Positions 35,829-58,072 of a stretch of 64,000 nt of DNA are shown here, one piece after another; position 1 is the first letter of the stretch, and each line of letters begins with the position of its first letter. This DNA comes from Nymphaea colorata. Taxonomy: Eukaryota; Streptophyta; Magnoliopsida; Nymphaeales; Nymphaeaceae. The DNA is taken from positions 21,096,981-21,160,980 of the forward strand of contig NC_045147.1 in the NCBI RefSeq assembly GCF_008831285.2. The letters run 5' to 3'. Both the position numbers and the translations under genes were made by a program. The notes beneath the pieces are model-generated. The model saw only the letters and a list, made by a program, of their open reading frames with translations. It ran no database searches and was not told where the DNA came from.

Positions 35829-36125
35829 AGGGGAAGACGCAAAAGGCAAGGAGGAGAGAAAACGTAAACCTGATCTTCACTCCGTTTCGACCTAAAACCC
35901 TGCACGATTTTTTTTTTGCTTTTCCGGTGGACGAAAAACGAAGGAAGTAGAGAGCTTCCTCTTTATTCTGCACTCTTCTTGCATCCGATTCGTGAAGCGA
36001 GAAGAAAAGATTGTCAAGGCTCCAGAAGTGCCGGAGCTTAGTGGGATTCTGCATCTATCAACCGTCGCGGAGTTAGATTCTTCCACGGAGCTTGTTTTTG
36101 ATGTTGGAGAAGAATCCTCGACAGT

Positions 36126-36914
36126 ATGACTTGTTTTTCGGTGGGAAACGGACGAGAACCCGACGGGCGGAGGGATTTCTCGACGGCCTCGACTTCCGGC
36201 CGGCGAAGCGGACCTAAGGTTGTCAGAGTCCACTTCAACGACGTGGACGCTACTGACTCGTCGAGCGACGAGGAAGGCGATCATTTCTGCAGGTTGCGCG
36301 TCAAGAGGCATGTGCTTGAAATCAAGATCGCGGCCGCGCCTGAGCCGGAGCAAGCGAGGAAGCGACGGAAGATGACGACGAGGCGGACGGAGTTCTGTCA
36401 GAAAACCGAGGAGCCGGAGGGGCGGAGAGAGAAGTTCCGGGGCGTCCGGAGGCGGCCATGGGGCCGCTGGGCAGCGGAGATCCGAGACCCGACCCGCCGG
36501 AAGCGTCTCTGGCTCGGCACGTTCGACACTGCGGAGGAGGCCGCCACCGTCTATGACGACGCAGCCGTGAGGCTCAAGGGCCCCAACGCGGTCACCAACT
36601 TCTCCAAGGCGCCCTCCACCCCATCTGTTTCCTCTCCGACGTCCGTCCTCCCAGCGTCCACCGGTGAGCCCACTCCCTTCGACAAGCCCCCTTCCGAGTC
36701 CGAGTCGGAGTTCACCGTATCGGATTCCCCCCTGTTCGAGCCGTTCGCGGCCGGGTTCGACGTCTTCTCCTGGTCTCCCCCTCCGTCGCCGCTCCCGTTC
36801 TTCTCCGACGTGGCGTGGAGGGCGAAGCGGTGGCGGGACGACGACGGGGACTTCGGTGATCTGGACGATCTCCTTCTCCAAATCGGCGATTTCCTGCCCT
36901 CGTCAACGTCGTGA
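36126..36914 (+). CDS. CRF: AP2/ERF transcription factor, cytokinin response factor (CRF) type
   Basis: A nuclear DNA-binding protein of the ERF group that contains cytokinin response factors, expected to bind GCC-box-like promoters. The single-exon ORF gives 262 residues. A CRF domain core ([19 protein letters not shown]) is at about 32-50, a basic KRRK stretch at 79-82, and one AP2 domain at about 103-160 ([29 protein letters not shown]). An SSPTSVL motif at 169-175 matches the SP(T/V)SVL putative phosphorylation motif of this group. The C-terminus is acidic ([19 protein letters not shown]) and may be an activation region. The N-terminal TEH part of the CRF domain seen in several relatives is not evident, so this is a short-N-terminus member. 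An in-frame stop at 36099 fixes the start. The coding region is much GC-richer than the surroundings. Confidence 0.95.
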   Translation: MTCFSVGNGREPDGRRDFSTASTSGRRSGPKVVRVHFNDVDATDSSSDEEGDHFCRLRVKRHVLEIKIAAAPEPEQARKRRKMTTRRTEFCQKTEEPEGRREKFRGVRRRPWGRWAAEIRDPTRRKRLWLGTFDTAEEAATVYDDAAVRLKGPNAVTNFSKAPSTPSVSSPTSVLPASTGEPTPFDKPPSESESEFTVSDSPLFEPFAAGFDVFSWSPPPSPLPFFSDVAWRAKRWRDDDGDFGDLDDLLLQIGDFLPSSTS

Positions 36915-37341
36915 CCCGTCCGCGCTCCGTTCGGCCCCACCCACGCTTTTTTCTTCGTCCCCTTCCGTCGGCGCTGCCACGTGTGGATTGTGGATGGCAG
37001 ATTTTGTGACCCGCCCATTTTTGTCTGCTATTTATGTTTTTTTTTTTCCCTTTTCCGTTCTCTTTCTTTTGCCCCTCCTCCTTTTCTTGTAACGTAATTG
37101 AGTGTAATCGAATGGGATGTTTAAATAAAAAAAAGCGTAGAAGAGCTGTATTATACAAAGGAGGAAAAATATCTTAGCAACTACCATATGTGGATCTCAA
37201 CTCAAGAGGACCCAGACGGCCCACGAGAGATGTTCGGTCATGGTCACATACTCGGCCCTTCGGGAGCTAGAAGGAACACACTCAGACCTGATATTCACTG
37301 TTAGCTGGACCTGCTGAGCCCCGCAAGCTATACATATCTCT

Positions 37342-37380
37342 TTCTTCAATAAATGTTCAATAATGACATTTATTGAAGAA
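37342..37380. repeat. Perfect 15-bp inverted repeat, 9-nt loop
   Basis: TTCTTCAATAAATGT pairs with ACATTTATTGAAGAA around TCAATAATG. It lies about 250 bases past the likely end of the CRF transcript. It is not GC-rich with a T tail, so it does not look like a bacterial-type terminator; a MITE or RNA fold is possible. Confidence 0.85.
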
Positions 37381-37399
37381 AAGAAGAGTTGTTCGGATA

Positions 37400-40300
37400 A
37401 TGATTCGCCAGGACTGTATATATGTTATCACTAAAATTTAATCGACAGCAACATTTTCTGAAATTATATAGGATTGTGGATGAGGGGCGTGCTACGGCTG
37501 CCTCTTTGTGCAAAAGTGCTCACTAGGCATGTTTGGGGCGGCCACTTCTGAAAAATAGAATACGTAAGGACCATTCATACTTTGCTCCACACCTGACTAA
37601 GGGACCACACCTAGGCATGGCCTTTTCGGGCGATCACAGATAAGTAATTCATTCTCCTCAAGATGGGTTCTCAATATTCCCCTTATATGTCTCAACAATA
37701 AGGATGTAATAGATATATTCAGGTGAAAAGGCTTCATATAAAATTTAAACTGGAGATCGCTTGTGAACTCTGTAAATTCAAAAGTTTCCATGGAAGCACA
37801 GTTTTCATGGTCATGGGCAATAGAAAGGAACAAATTTCCAAAAATAAGAGACCCCAGCTCAACTAAGAACAGGCCCGTCAAGGAAAATTCAGCGACTATG
37901 AGTCTTATATCTCCAAAAAACGCCGAAAAGGTGGGCTCCAATTGAAATTTGCGACTAAAAACGCCACCACCATTGAAGCAAAAATTAAATTATCAGGCGC
38001 GTCCAGGTCAAGAGCAACATCACCCCAGCAAAATATTCATTTTAATCTCTTTTATTACAAAAGCATGATGTAAAGAGTTTACTTTACTGTGTGCCATTTT
38101 TTCTGGATCATCAATGATAACAACCAAGACGTCATGACCCCCAACTAAAATGGTCGTCACCTCCCCTTTGCTTCCCCAAAACACATTTTCAGATTGAGCA
38201 ATCAATGGTTGCCGGTTGTGGCATGACCCAGATTGTCCACTCCCTCCAGGGAAAAATCACTTTCCACCTCAATCACCCTCTGCTGTCGAGAGAGAGACAA
38301 CTCAGCTAATGGCAGAGACAGAAATCTAGACCAGGGCGGGTCCGACAACAGGAAGCCCAATCAGGGACAACTTATTAGGATAAGATTGGATCTAAGTGAG
38401 CACTGCACACCTTGCACCCCACCTTTCTATTGGAACTCAAGTTGAGCGGGTGTGGCAGAACCTAGGTCCGCCGTTGATCATAAGAAAAAAGCTGGGAGTA
38501 GATGACGCGCAGGTATAAGTGACCAAGGGGTTCACAGGGAAAGGAGTGAAACGGAGTGAATTGTGAAGCATTAAAACCACAAGTGACTAGGAAAATGATT
38601 CGGTTGATCCGATCAGGATCGTTTTGGGGCTGCAGGAAAGAAAAGTCCTTATCGATGAACCAGATAATAGTTGCCTTGTTCGGAGACATCTTAGTTAATC
38701 CTTCCCGGAGAAGGAACTGGCGAAATTGCGCTCCTTACGAAGCAAGTAACGGCTTGCTTGCTGCCCGGTCTGCAATTCCATCGATTTTCCTTTCCCAGAC
38801 GTATATTTGCAGAGCCTGATTCCATGAGGCACCGTTTGCCCTCAGTCTTCACAAGTTTCTTTCTGATTCCACAAAGAAAGAAAGAGAGGGAAAGATTCAA
38901 TTGCCTAGAACTGTTCGTTTACAAAAAGTGGGTCAGCAGAAAACGAAAGTTAGTCAGATTGGTAGCAATATCTAAAGAAGTAAAAAGATTGAAAGTTAGG
39001 GCAGGAATGGGATGTTGGGGGGCGGCGCTGACGACTGAGTGGGAGAATTTCTGAACGATTTCCGCTCAAATCAATGCCTCATCGTCTTCGGACAAGATGC
39101 AGAAAAAATCGGCTCGGAGAAAATAATGCAGCCATCCTTTTCTTTAGCAAAGAATCCTTAAAACAACAAACTTCATGGCACTGGCACTTCGCATTAGCGC
39201 TAGATCCGATATGAGGCCCGGCCACCATGTCTTACCATGGCTTGGGAAAGCGGCACAGCATTAGAGCGCTCAGGGTCCACAAGAAGTTCACTTAAGGTCT
39301 TCATTTCGGCTATAGCTATATATATATACACCCAAATATAGCAACTTTTCATTTCGTATTTTTTTTTTACATATATTGTTATTGCACACCTACTCCCCTC
39401 CAGACGTATTAGCCACTTCTATCAATTCAGTTTTGGCTATTTCTTTGGCCAAATTCTCCGCATTAGAAGCGAAATTCAGGGGGGGGGGGAATCCAGAAAT
39501 GTCTGCTTCAAGGTTTCTTTTGTATTTGAAACTTTTGAGGCTATGGGGAATAAAACATCTTCTCCCCCTTATGAGGCAACAGACAAAAATACACATCTAT
39601 GAAGCTTTCCTAACTAGTATAACAAGTTTTACATTAAGTCTTGCGCTATCAAGAGACCAGAGATACGGATTTGTGACTAATCATGGCTCTTCTAAAATTG
39701 TTTCAATCCCTTGGCTTTAGAAGCATTTTAGTTATAAAAGAAGCAAGAAGTTACTTCAACAAACAGAATGAATTCAATCCGCTCAGATACATTCAAAAAA
39801 GTCAAAAGTAGAGCCCTAATGCCAGCATAAGAACAATTAAAATCCAACAACAGCAGAACAATTAAACCCAACAACAGCTTCACCTATCGTCGGACGTTAA
39901 GAACTTCAAGGTCAAGTCAATTGGGATAATCACGCAAGAGTTGGGTTCATTAATTAAAAGGCAATAAAAACCTACCGGCACTTTGGCACCCTTCTACTTT
40001 CGTATTAACAGGTCAAAGCGTCAACTGTAAAAAGCCTGCTGAACCTGAGCTTTCACTATGAAACAATAATAGTACTAGTAATAACGATAAAAATGAAAAC
40101 AATAGTACCCTCGGCTGGCAATTTCATGATTTAGTCCATGTATAACAGAGAAGGCTTTGGTGCGTTAGGACGAAGACGCGAAGAAGCCTACCTTGTCGGA
40201 TGTGCACCACTTGTTGTGAAGAATAATTGCAAGGCAATCTCTCGTCCAACAGCTAGGCATCTACCACATGCAATAACACCACACCCACCCCCCATTCCCA

Positions 40301-40980
40301 ACCCCAACCCAAAAAGAAAAAAAAACCCACACCAACAAACTCAAAGGGACTTCAGTTAAAAACGGCAAATCTGAACGTCGAACACGCAAAAAAAGAAAAG
40401 AAAAAGAAAAAAAAAGGCACCAATAGGTCGATTAAATAATTAGAAGCACAAAATTGGGCTTCCAAAACCCAACTCACTGTCGACTCAATTTGCATCACCC
40501 CTTAAGCTCCAAGCTTTTTAGAGTTTAACCCCCACCAGGACTCGATGTTCTCAGATCAGGGGATTACCCTACAAATTTGAGAGGCACGTCAATAAGTTGT
40601 GGAACTGGTTAATTCCCATTCCTAGCATGCCCGGGCAAGAACAAACCACAGACTTCGTGTGCAGCAAAAGAACAACCTCATTCACAAGCCTATTCTTTGG
40701 CAACTAAATCGACTGGAACCAAAATATCCGGTGTTTGCAAGTGCTGCGAAACCATACTAGCTTTACTAGAACACAGCTCCCTCAAGGGTATTATCGAATC
40801 CTCCTCCTTCAGTCCGTACAATAAGAAAAGCACGTTCTAGAAGTAATACTTCAGGCAATACAACAACAAAAGCACGTTCTAGATTACAATTATGTAACAG
40901 TTATATACATAAAACAAGAACTGAAAATGACTGGAGATGTAGCTCAAAATATGCATCACCTTCAGCAAAATGAAGGGATT
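37400..40980. other. Intergenic region, no confident gene
   Basis: Short open frames exist on both strands (for example 37597-37941 minus, 38556-38819 plus, 38758-39054 plus) but none shows a family motif, splice context or codon bias I can support. 39480-39489 is a G run and 40390-40420 an A/G tract. Part of 40500-41027 may be 3' UTR of the adjacent minus-strand desulfurase gene. Confidence 0.4.
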
Positions 40981-41027
40981 AAAACATAAAAGATGGAGAT
41001 TGGAAATTTACCGAAATGGCTGCTTTG

Positions 41028-48190
<7,163 letters not shown>

Positions 48191-48199
48191 TTCCTCGAA

Positions 48200-48400
48200 A
48201 GGGGAAAAATTGGAGAGATGTTAAAGGCCGGGAACTCCCAACCGGAAAATCGAAGCCCGAAACTCCGACGAAGGAGAAAATCGTGGACTCCTCCAAACGA
48301 TTTGCGAGAAAGAGGGAGAGACAGGGCAGAGACAGGGAGGGGAGGTTGTTTGCGCCAGATTGCCCGCGTTATCTCCGCGGCGGGGGAAGTTGAAGGCCAT
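48200..48400 (-). promoter_or_regulatory. NFS2 5' UTR and proximal promoter
   Basis: On the minus strand 48345-48300 is a CT-rich tract (CCCTCCCCTCCC, then CTCTCCCTCTTTCTC) typical of plant transcription starts, about 110-150 bases before the ATG at 48190. No convincing TATA box. The region immediately beyond (from about 48450) is the duplicated thioredoxin fragment, so upstream control sequence must overlap it or be short. Confidence 0.45.
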
Positions 48401-48549
48401 ATGGATCGGATCCTGGCGGATCAAATCATATGTGTGCGCGTGTGTGTGGTAAGCATACATGCATCATGTGCCTGTCCATGTGTGCACATGAGGCGTCGAA
48501 TCTCATAGGTAGAGAGATCCGACTTCTCTAGTGTGTTGATGCGTGTTAA

Positions 48550-48949
48550 ATCTATAAACAATTTTTTGGTGTCATTTTTCGGCATATTGCACAATTATGA
48601 TCTTCATTTAGTAGTTCATTTGTGAAGTTGCTTGTGCGGCTTTTGCAGCACAGTGTTTCTTATTCTGGTAGCAACTCACCAACTTCTTGACAGTTCACAA
48701 CTTTTCAAAGCTTTTTTGTCTTAAAATTTATATATTTCTGGTGAAAACATTTATTTTCATGTAAATGTGTAGGAATATACTGATGAAGATGATTCAGATT
48801 ATAAGATTTTCATGAAAAAGAATGTTCACTTTGTAAAGGACCAATAAGTTTGGGAAGGAAAGATCTCTGAAGCTCGTAGAGAGGCCAAGACTGTAAGTGA
48901 ATTTAGTTTTTCTTAGTTAATAAGTGTATAAAAAATTACTCTTTTTGGC
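48550..48949 (+). pseudogene. Decayed duplicate of thioredoxin exon 2 with its flanking introns
   Basis: This segment matches 51316-51715 over about 400 bases, including intron text (CTATAAACAATTTTTTGG, GCAGCACAGTGTTTCTTATT) and a 120-nt exon copy at 48773-48892 with intact AG and GT borders. The exon copy has an in-frame TAA at 48845-48847 (a Lys codon in the parent) and Glu-to-Lys and Gly-to-Ala changes. No copy of exons 1, 3 or 4 accompanies it. A shorter match (AAGCATACATGCATCA at 48451 and 51167) suggests the duplicated block began upstream of the parent's microsatellite. Confidence 0.9.
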
Positions 48950-50160
48950 AATCAAGTAAATAAATATCAATTATAATCAAGACCAAAATGTGAAGAGTTG
49001 TCACCAGACTTAATCAATTATTAACTGCTAATTAAGGAATATTTAATCTTGAACTTCTTTAGCTTATCACTATTGTAATTAAATGACCGTTGATCCAGTT
49101 TAGTTTCATTAGCGAACTGCTAGTCTACCTTGACCTTATAATTAGACTACTAGCCAAAAATTTGCTTTTTGTTTTATATAAGTGCCTCTTAGGATATAAA
49201 AATTTCTGAAAGAGTCCAGCAAATTTTTTATGACTTTGGACAACTGCACTTGCCCCTCACTAATATACTTCAATGGTAATAATAAATAAAGATTAAAATA
49301 AAGGACTATCTATTGTTGATAGGACAAGAGCCTGCTTTTTTATAAATTTCATTTATTTAACTGTCTATTTGATATATATCAGGCGTTCAAATGTAACGAC
49401 TTGCATGTGTTTTTATTGCCCGTTCAAAGTTTGAGCATTTCCTTTTCAAGGCAAACTTTGGCAAAGTAGTCTTGCTTTTTAAAGTGGCAGTAAAAAGAGA
49501 AGGCAGTTCTGGGTTTGCTGATTTCTTTTTCATTTTTTTATCAGTGCAGTTGTTGCAAATAGATCAGCGCATTGTAAATCACACTAATTCACTTGTAAAA
49601 GTAAAGTTGCATTTTTTTATTAGTATTACTTTTAATCAATCATCCTTTGTTAGTAGCAATAAAAAGCTAGTAACTTTCTAATACTTTCTGCATAGTTAAG
49701 AGATCACAATTCTTATGGCATAGTTAGCAAGAAGCATGAAAGTTTATATTTTAGTTACTTCCTTTTCGTTGGAAGGGAGAGAAAGCGCTTCTAATCATCG
49801 AAATGGGAGGGTATTTTCATCATATAAATAAAGAACAACACTTGCCGCTTATCTAATTAAATAAAGGTAAAGGTGGTCATTTGTTAATATATTGTCAAAA
49901 AGTTGAGGACTTCCTTGTTCACCTTCAAAAGTTGAAGGTGTTTGTTGACCGTGAGCGTCCATTTTTTTCTTATTTGAATTGAAAAAGAAAGTTGAAAAAA
50001 TTGTCTTTATTTCACAATCGCCACTCGCCTGCGAAGGCCTACACGGTATTTGTAAAACTAAAGCTGGGTTTCGAATGACGGTAAAAAATAGATGGGTCTT
50101 AGACGATATTTTTCCTCCTACGCTCCGAAGTGCCAGGACCGATGACCGTCTCCCTGGCGC
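48950..50160. other. Spacer between pseudo-exon and thioredoxin gene
   Basis: AT-rich; no gene recognised. AAATAAAG-like text near 49826 is not a convincing TATA box. The end of the stretch passes into the thioredoxin leader. Confidence 0.4.
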
Positions 50161-50162
50161 GA

Positions 50163-50398
50163 AGTCGCGAGACTCTCTCTCTCCTTAAGCTTATGGGGTG
50201 CGTTTGTCTTGCGCTTCCGTTGTTCACCACGCAAGTTTCTCTCCCTCCCTCCCTCCCCTTCTCTCTCACTCAATTGAAGAATAGTGGTTTGAAATTCTCG
50301 TGCTACTGTGATTCGGTAGATTTCCTTCACCCGTCGGTGCTAAATCTTCACGAAATTGTGTTCCGGGTTTCATCAATAAAGCGTGACCATTCGTGAAG
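50163..50398 (+). other. 5'-UTR exon of the thioredoxin gene
   Basis: CT-rich stretches at 50174-50185 and 50237-50272 and a donor TTCGTGAAG|GTATTTGG after 50398. The acceptor is probably ATGTCAAG at about 50942 or CAG nearby. The left end is an estimate. Confidence 0.5.
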
Positions 50399-50980
50399 GT
50401 ATTTGGTTTCCGACCCTTCCTTTGGATATCTGTTTAAAGCGAGTTTTCTAGCTTTGTCTGCGTTATGCTTGAGAAATTGGGAGTTCGCTGAAGGCTGATA
50501 TTAATTGGCTGGTACGGCGATTTCCGAATCAGGGTATAAGTTGGTTTGGGATCATCTTATTTTCTTTCTCAACTGGAGCTTCTTGGATCTTTTATGGATT
50601 TTTCTCAAATTTTTTATGCCTTTTGCTACCATGATATTGTTTTACAAAGATAGTTTTCTTTGTTGAAATTGCAAGAATTTTATTGTGAAATCTTTATTGA
50701 GCTAGTTGGTTTCATACTTCTCTGATCCTTATTATGGATTGTGTTCAATTAAGAGCAAAATTTTCTGTAATTTTAAAAGCTACCTTCTCCTTTATTATCC
50801 CTTCCATCTCAGATGTTGGAACAATTTCATCTTGACAAATACATTTCTTCCATTTTGATTAATGATTCTATGACACTGTGCTGGAATTTCCTTTATTTGT
50901 CTCAATTTTTCTTTTCTTCTCACCGTGATTTTTTATGTCAAGGTGAGCAGACAAGACGCTTCAAGTTGGCGGAGTAGGAA

Positions 50981-54743
<3,763 letters not shown>

Positions 54744-54994
54744 TATGTGCAATGTATGCATATGCACATCCTGCAGTTTATCTTCAGAGATGTGGTTTGT
54801 CAACGGATGATTGAGGTCGTAAATGCATCTGTAAGATCCTGCACGAGTGGAGCTGTTTCTTTTATTATCAGAATAACAAAAAGAACCTATAATTGTTTAC
54901 TTTGTGTTGTTTTTTTGTGATTTTGGTGTGGCAGTTGGTCAACTACCAGCCTATTTTTCTTTTCGGTTAACCTTTTTTTTTTTTTTTTCTATGG

Positions 54995-55213
54995 TGATCG
55001 GCATTTGTAGGCAGTACAGTGGATTGTCCAACTTGTAAATTACTTCTTTGTTGAACTCTGAACTTATAAGAGTACAATTTAATTCCACTTTCTTTTCAGT
55101 TAGGTAGAGCTTGGTCCTTTTTCAGTTTTTTTAGGATGACTCGCATTTCTAGGCAGCTATAGCGGATTGGCCAACTTGTAGGTTACCCCTCTTCATTGAC
55201 CTCTTGGAACTTT
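54995..55213 (+). repeat. Diverged tandem repeat downstream of the thioredoxin gene
   Basis: Two blocks, about 54995-55068 and 55131-55213, share GCATTT(G/C)TAGGCAG, then TA(C/T)AG(T/C)GGATTG(T/G)CC, then AACTTGTA. The period is about 136. They lie in the 3' flank or long 3' UTR. Confidence 0.65.
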
Positions 55214-55219
55214 CCTACG

Positions 55220-57780
55220 AGGATGAAAATTTAGTGAAAGAAGCAGTTTGGGCTTTATACCAAATGAAGTTTATCTAAGGTTTTACATAAAATTTAGTGT
55301 CTTTGTGCATCACTAATATGTAGGACACATATGATCTACATAATACATGCATGTGTATATTGTACATTGCCCATCAAAAATTCCTCTGGGATGGTTCAAA
55401 ATTGCGTTGGGTTGATTGATTAAAAAATTATATGTGGTGCCCAATGCAGACCTGAATGTGTGATTCCAATGCCCCCCCGCCAAAAATTCCTGGCTCCACC
55501 ACTGGTGGAGCCAATCTGTGTTTGTTCATACTGATTTGTTTCTAAAATGAAAATAAACTTCGTTCGGCATGGCTACCACAAAAGCATTTTTATAAGCAGA
55601 CTTTCTGATCCCCCAACCGGCTTCCCAACCGTACAACTCGTTTAGGTGATTTTCATCCAAAGCATTTGTTACTCTATCTGCAAGAAAGGCGAAGCTTCTG
55701 CATATCTTGATACTGACTATAATCTAGAAACCCCGAAATGGGAAAACCTTGATGGCTTTTCAGATCTGTCAGACATGGCTCAATGGGTCAGCACATTGAT
55801 AGGTTACAGTGTATTTTGAAAGAGCTGTATCATTAGATGAGCGGCACAAAACATAGAATGTGAAGAGAACTTTTCTTTTGCCAATTTTCTTCTTCATAAA
55901 CAAACACTACTCTTGCTATTCTATAGAAACAACAAAGTGATGGGCCGGGTCATAGAACTATTACATTTCACTATATACCCCACAAACGATGCATGCATCC
56001 ACAAGGATTGAAGTAGGTGATGCAATGGACAGTTGAACATAACAGAGGCTGCGCCGACATCCAGTACAACGAGTTGCACAACCAACATACAAGATCTGAC
56101 CCATTCTGCAATTCTACTAGGTATGGATGAGAACAGATTCAAGTCAGGTCAGGCGGCGCTTTAACTTAGCAATGCAAAATACTACAACTACAAGAACTTC
56201 TGCTTTGGTTTTTTGGTTTGATCTGCGTATGAACATTAGTATGCAAACAAGGCTGTTAAAGGGTGGTCTCCTATTGCAAGTTTTGTAACTGCCGTGTATG
56301 GACAAACTATTTGGCAAAGAATGAAAAAACACGGATCAAAGTGGTTCTTTCCAAGAACAGAGTCAAATTTTTATCAGATCAAATATTTTCCCTTCGCGCA
56401 TCACGGCTGATCGAACGGATAATCCGGCCACTGATCTATGCTCGGTCAGTTTCACATTCTTTGGCAAACATCGGGCCGTTTTCAGCATAAAAGACTGCCA
56501 ACCACAACACGATTGTTTTTCCACATTATGAACTAAATCTTATCTATCCCTGTAAAGGGTATGGCTGAATTTTCCGTGGGAAACCTCTGTGGTCTAAGAG
56601 CATATTCATTTGCACATGTGTGAAGAAGTTTCAACAAGAACACTCAGTCAATGTTGTAAATGATGGTATAACCAATACACCGGATCGGCCGATATCTATA
56701 GTTGATCTGTCTGCCCTTTTCTTTTGGTTTTTTAATTTACATAATAGTTCAAAATATGTTAAATTATTTTTTTTTCAAAAAAAATAAGAAAAACGTAGTA
56801 GAGCCTTACCGCTGCTCCTATGGGAGTTGAGGGACGGAGTTTCTGCTTTCTACTTGAAAAAAGAAATATTGTTATAACAAAAAATTGCCTTCGATGGTAA
56901 TTTAAATATTGTATTAGCAAATTCCCAACAATAATTTTAAGATGGTTTGGGATAACACTTTTAAATGGCATTTTGGAAGCAAAATATCATTTTGTATCCA
57001 AAACACCATTTTAAGTGTGCTTGGGTAACGGTTAAATCGAAGCTTCTGGAAAAACTCAGTTTTCACAAAACAATGTTTTAAAAAAAAGAGCAAATAACAG
57101 GACTCTCATATGTCTTTTCATTGAAAAAATGTCGTTTTGGGTATGTCATCGAAATATACAAACCAAGTTTCAAGTACTGATTAAAAAAATCAAATTTTAG
57201 CAAAAACGATTTTCAAAATTACAATTTTTTTTCAATTTAAGTTGCCATCCAAACACCAAAAGACTTAAATTATAAGTGGCGTCAAGAAGTTCGGCGGTTG
57301 AATCCAGCCCGTTATTCAGTCCCGTTTTTTCAAAGCTAGTGGCGCCACATAAAAAAAACGGTCGAATTCTTATTTTTGACCAAATTAATAAATAAAAAAA
57401 TCGTCGAGTTCTTATTTAAGAAAATTAGATAAAGCTAAATGACGAGAATACACGTCAATTGAAAGATAGGAATGGCGGCCGAAAATGAAGTATCAACTAA
57501 GGCCGAGAATAAAGGGAAAAAGAAAAAAGAAAAAAAAGAACTTGCGTGTTGAAATGAAAGCCGATATGAGCGGCAGAAGGCGCTCACAACACAGGCCCAA
57601 TTAATTTAACTAGCAGAGAAAACGACCATGGCAGAAACCAACGGGTAAGACGCGCATGCTGTCACTTTGCCTTGAAAAATTGAGAGGGCCACCATCATGA
57701 TCTCCTCTCTGAATTTTTTGTTGGATTTATGTTAATGCTATTTTCCTCTCTCTCTCTCTCTCCCTTCTGTCTTCTGTAAC
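55220..57780. other. Intergenic region between thioredoxin and receptor kinase
   Basis: No gene is supported. 55475-55510 holds, in reverse orientation, a GGTGGAGCCAGGAATTTTT motif like those near 29142 and 47104. 56942-57260 may be a MITE. A CT microsatellite lies at 57745-57763. Confidence 0.45.
56942..57260. mobile_element. Candidate MITE (hAT-like ends)
   Basis: The left end reads GGTTTGGGATAACACTTTTAAA and the reverse complement of the right end reads GGTGTTTGGATGGCAACTTAAA; these form an imperfect terminal inverted repeat. The inside is AT-rich and non-coding, with repeated AAAACACCATTTT and CAAAACAATGTTTT words. No clean target-site duplication was identified. Confidence 0.35.
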
Positions 57781-58072
57781 CATGAACATGAGAAAGAGAT
57801 TCGATTCTTTCATATTGTCAACACTATATTACAGTACATAATGGATAAACTATGGTTCAAGATTGGTAGATGAAATATAAAAGATTACACAAAAAGACAT
57901 GGACAAGCAAGATGAACTATGCTCACGCGGTTTCGACGCCAAAAACAAAAGAATCAACAATTGCTTCTAAAGGAGCAGCAGAAGAAGCGGGTTCACGAAT
58001 GATGATGCCTTTTACCATCAAATAACTATTTCTGTGGGATCCTTGATTTGGTTGTCCGTGCAATGCTGTGCT

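Noticed and set aside
35892..36881. 329-codon open frame on the minus strand
   Set aside because: It lies antisense to the CRF coding region and its leader; the Arg/Pro-rich translation is the expected shadow of GC-rich codons.
36551..37158. Further antisense and alternate-frame ORFs over the CRF gene (minus, and plus 36664-37092)
   Set aside because: Low-complexity Ser/Pro/Arg translations overlapping a well-supported CDS.
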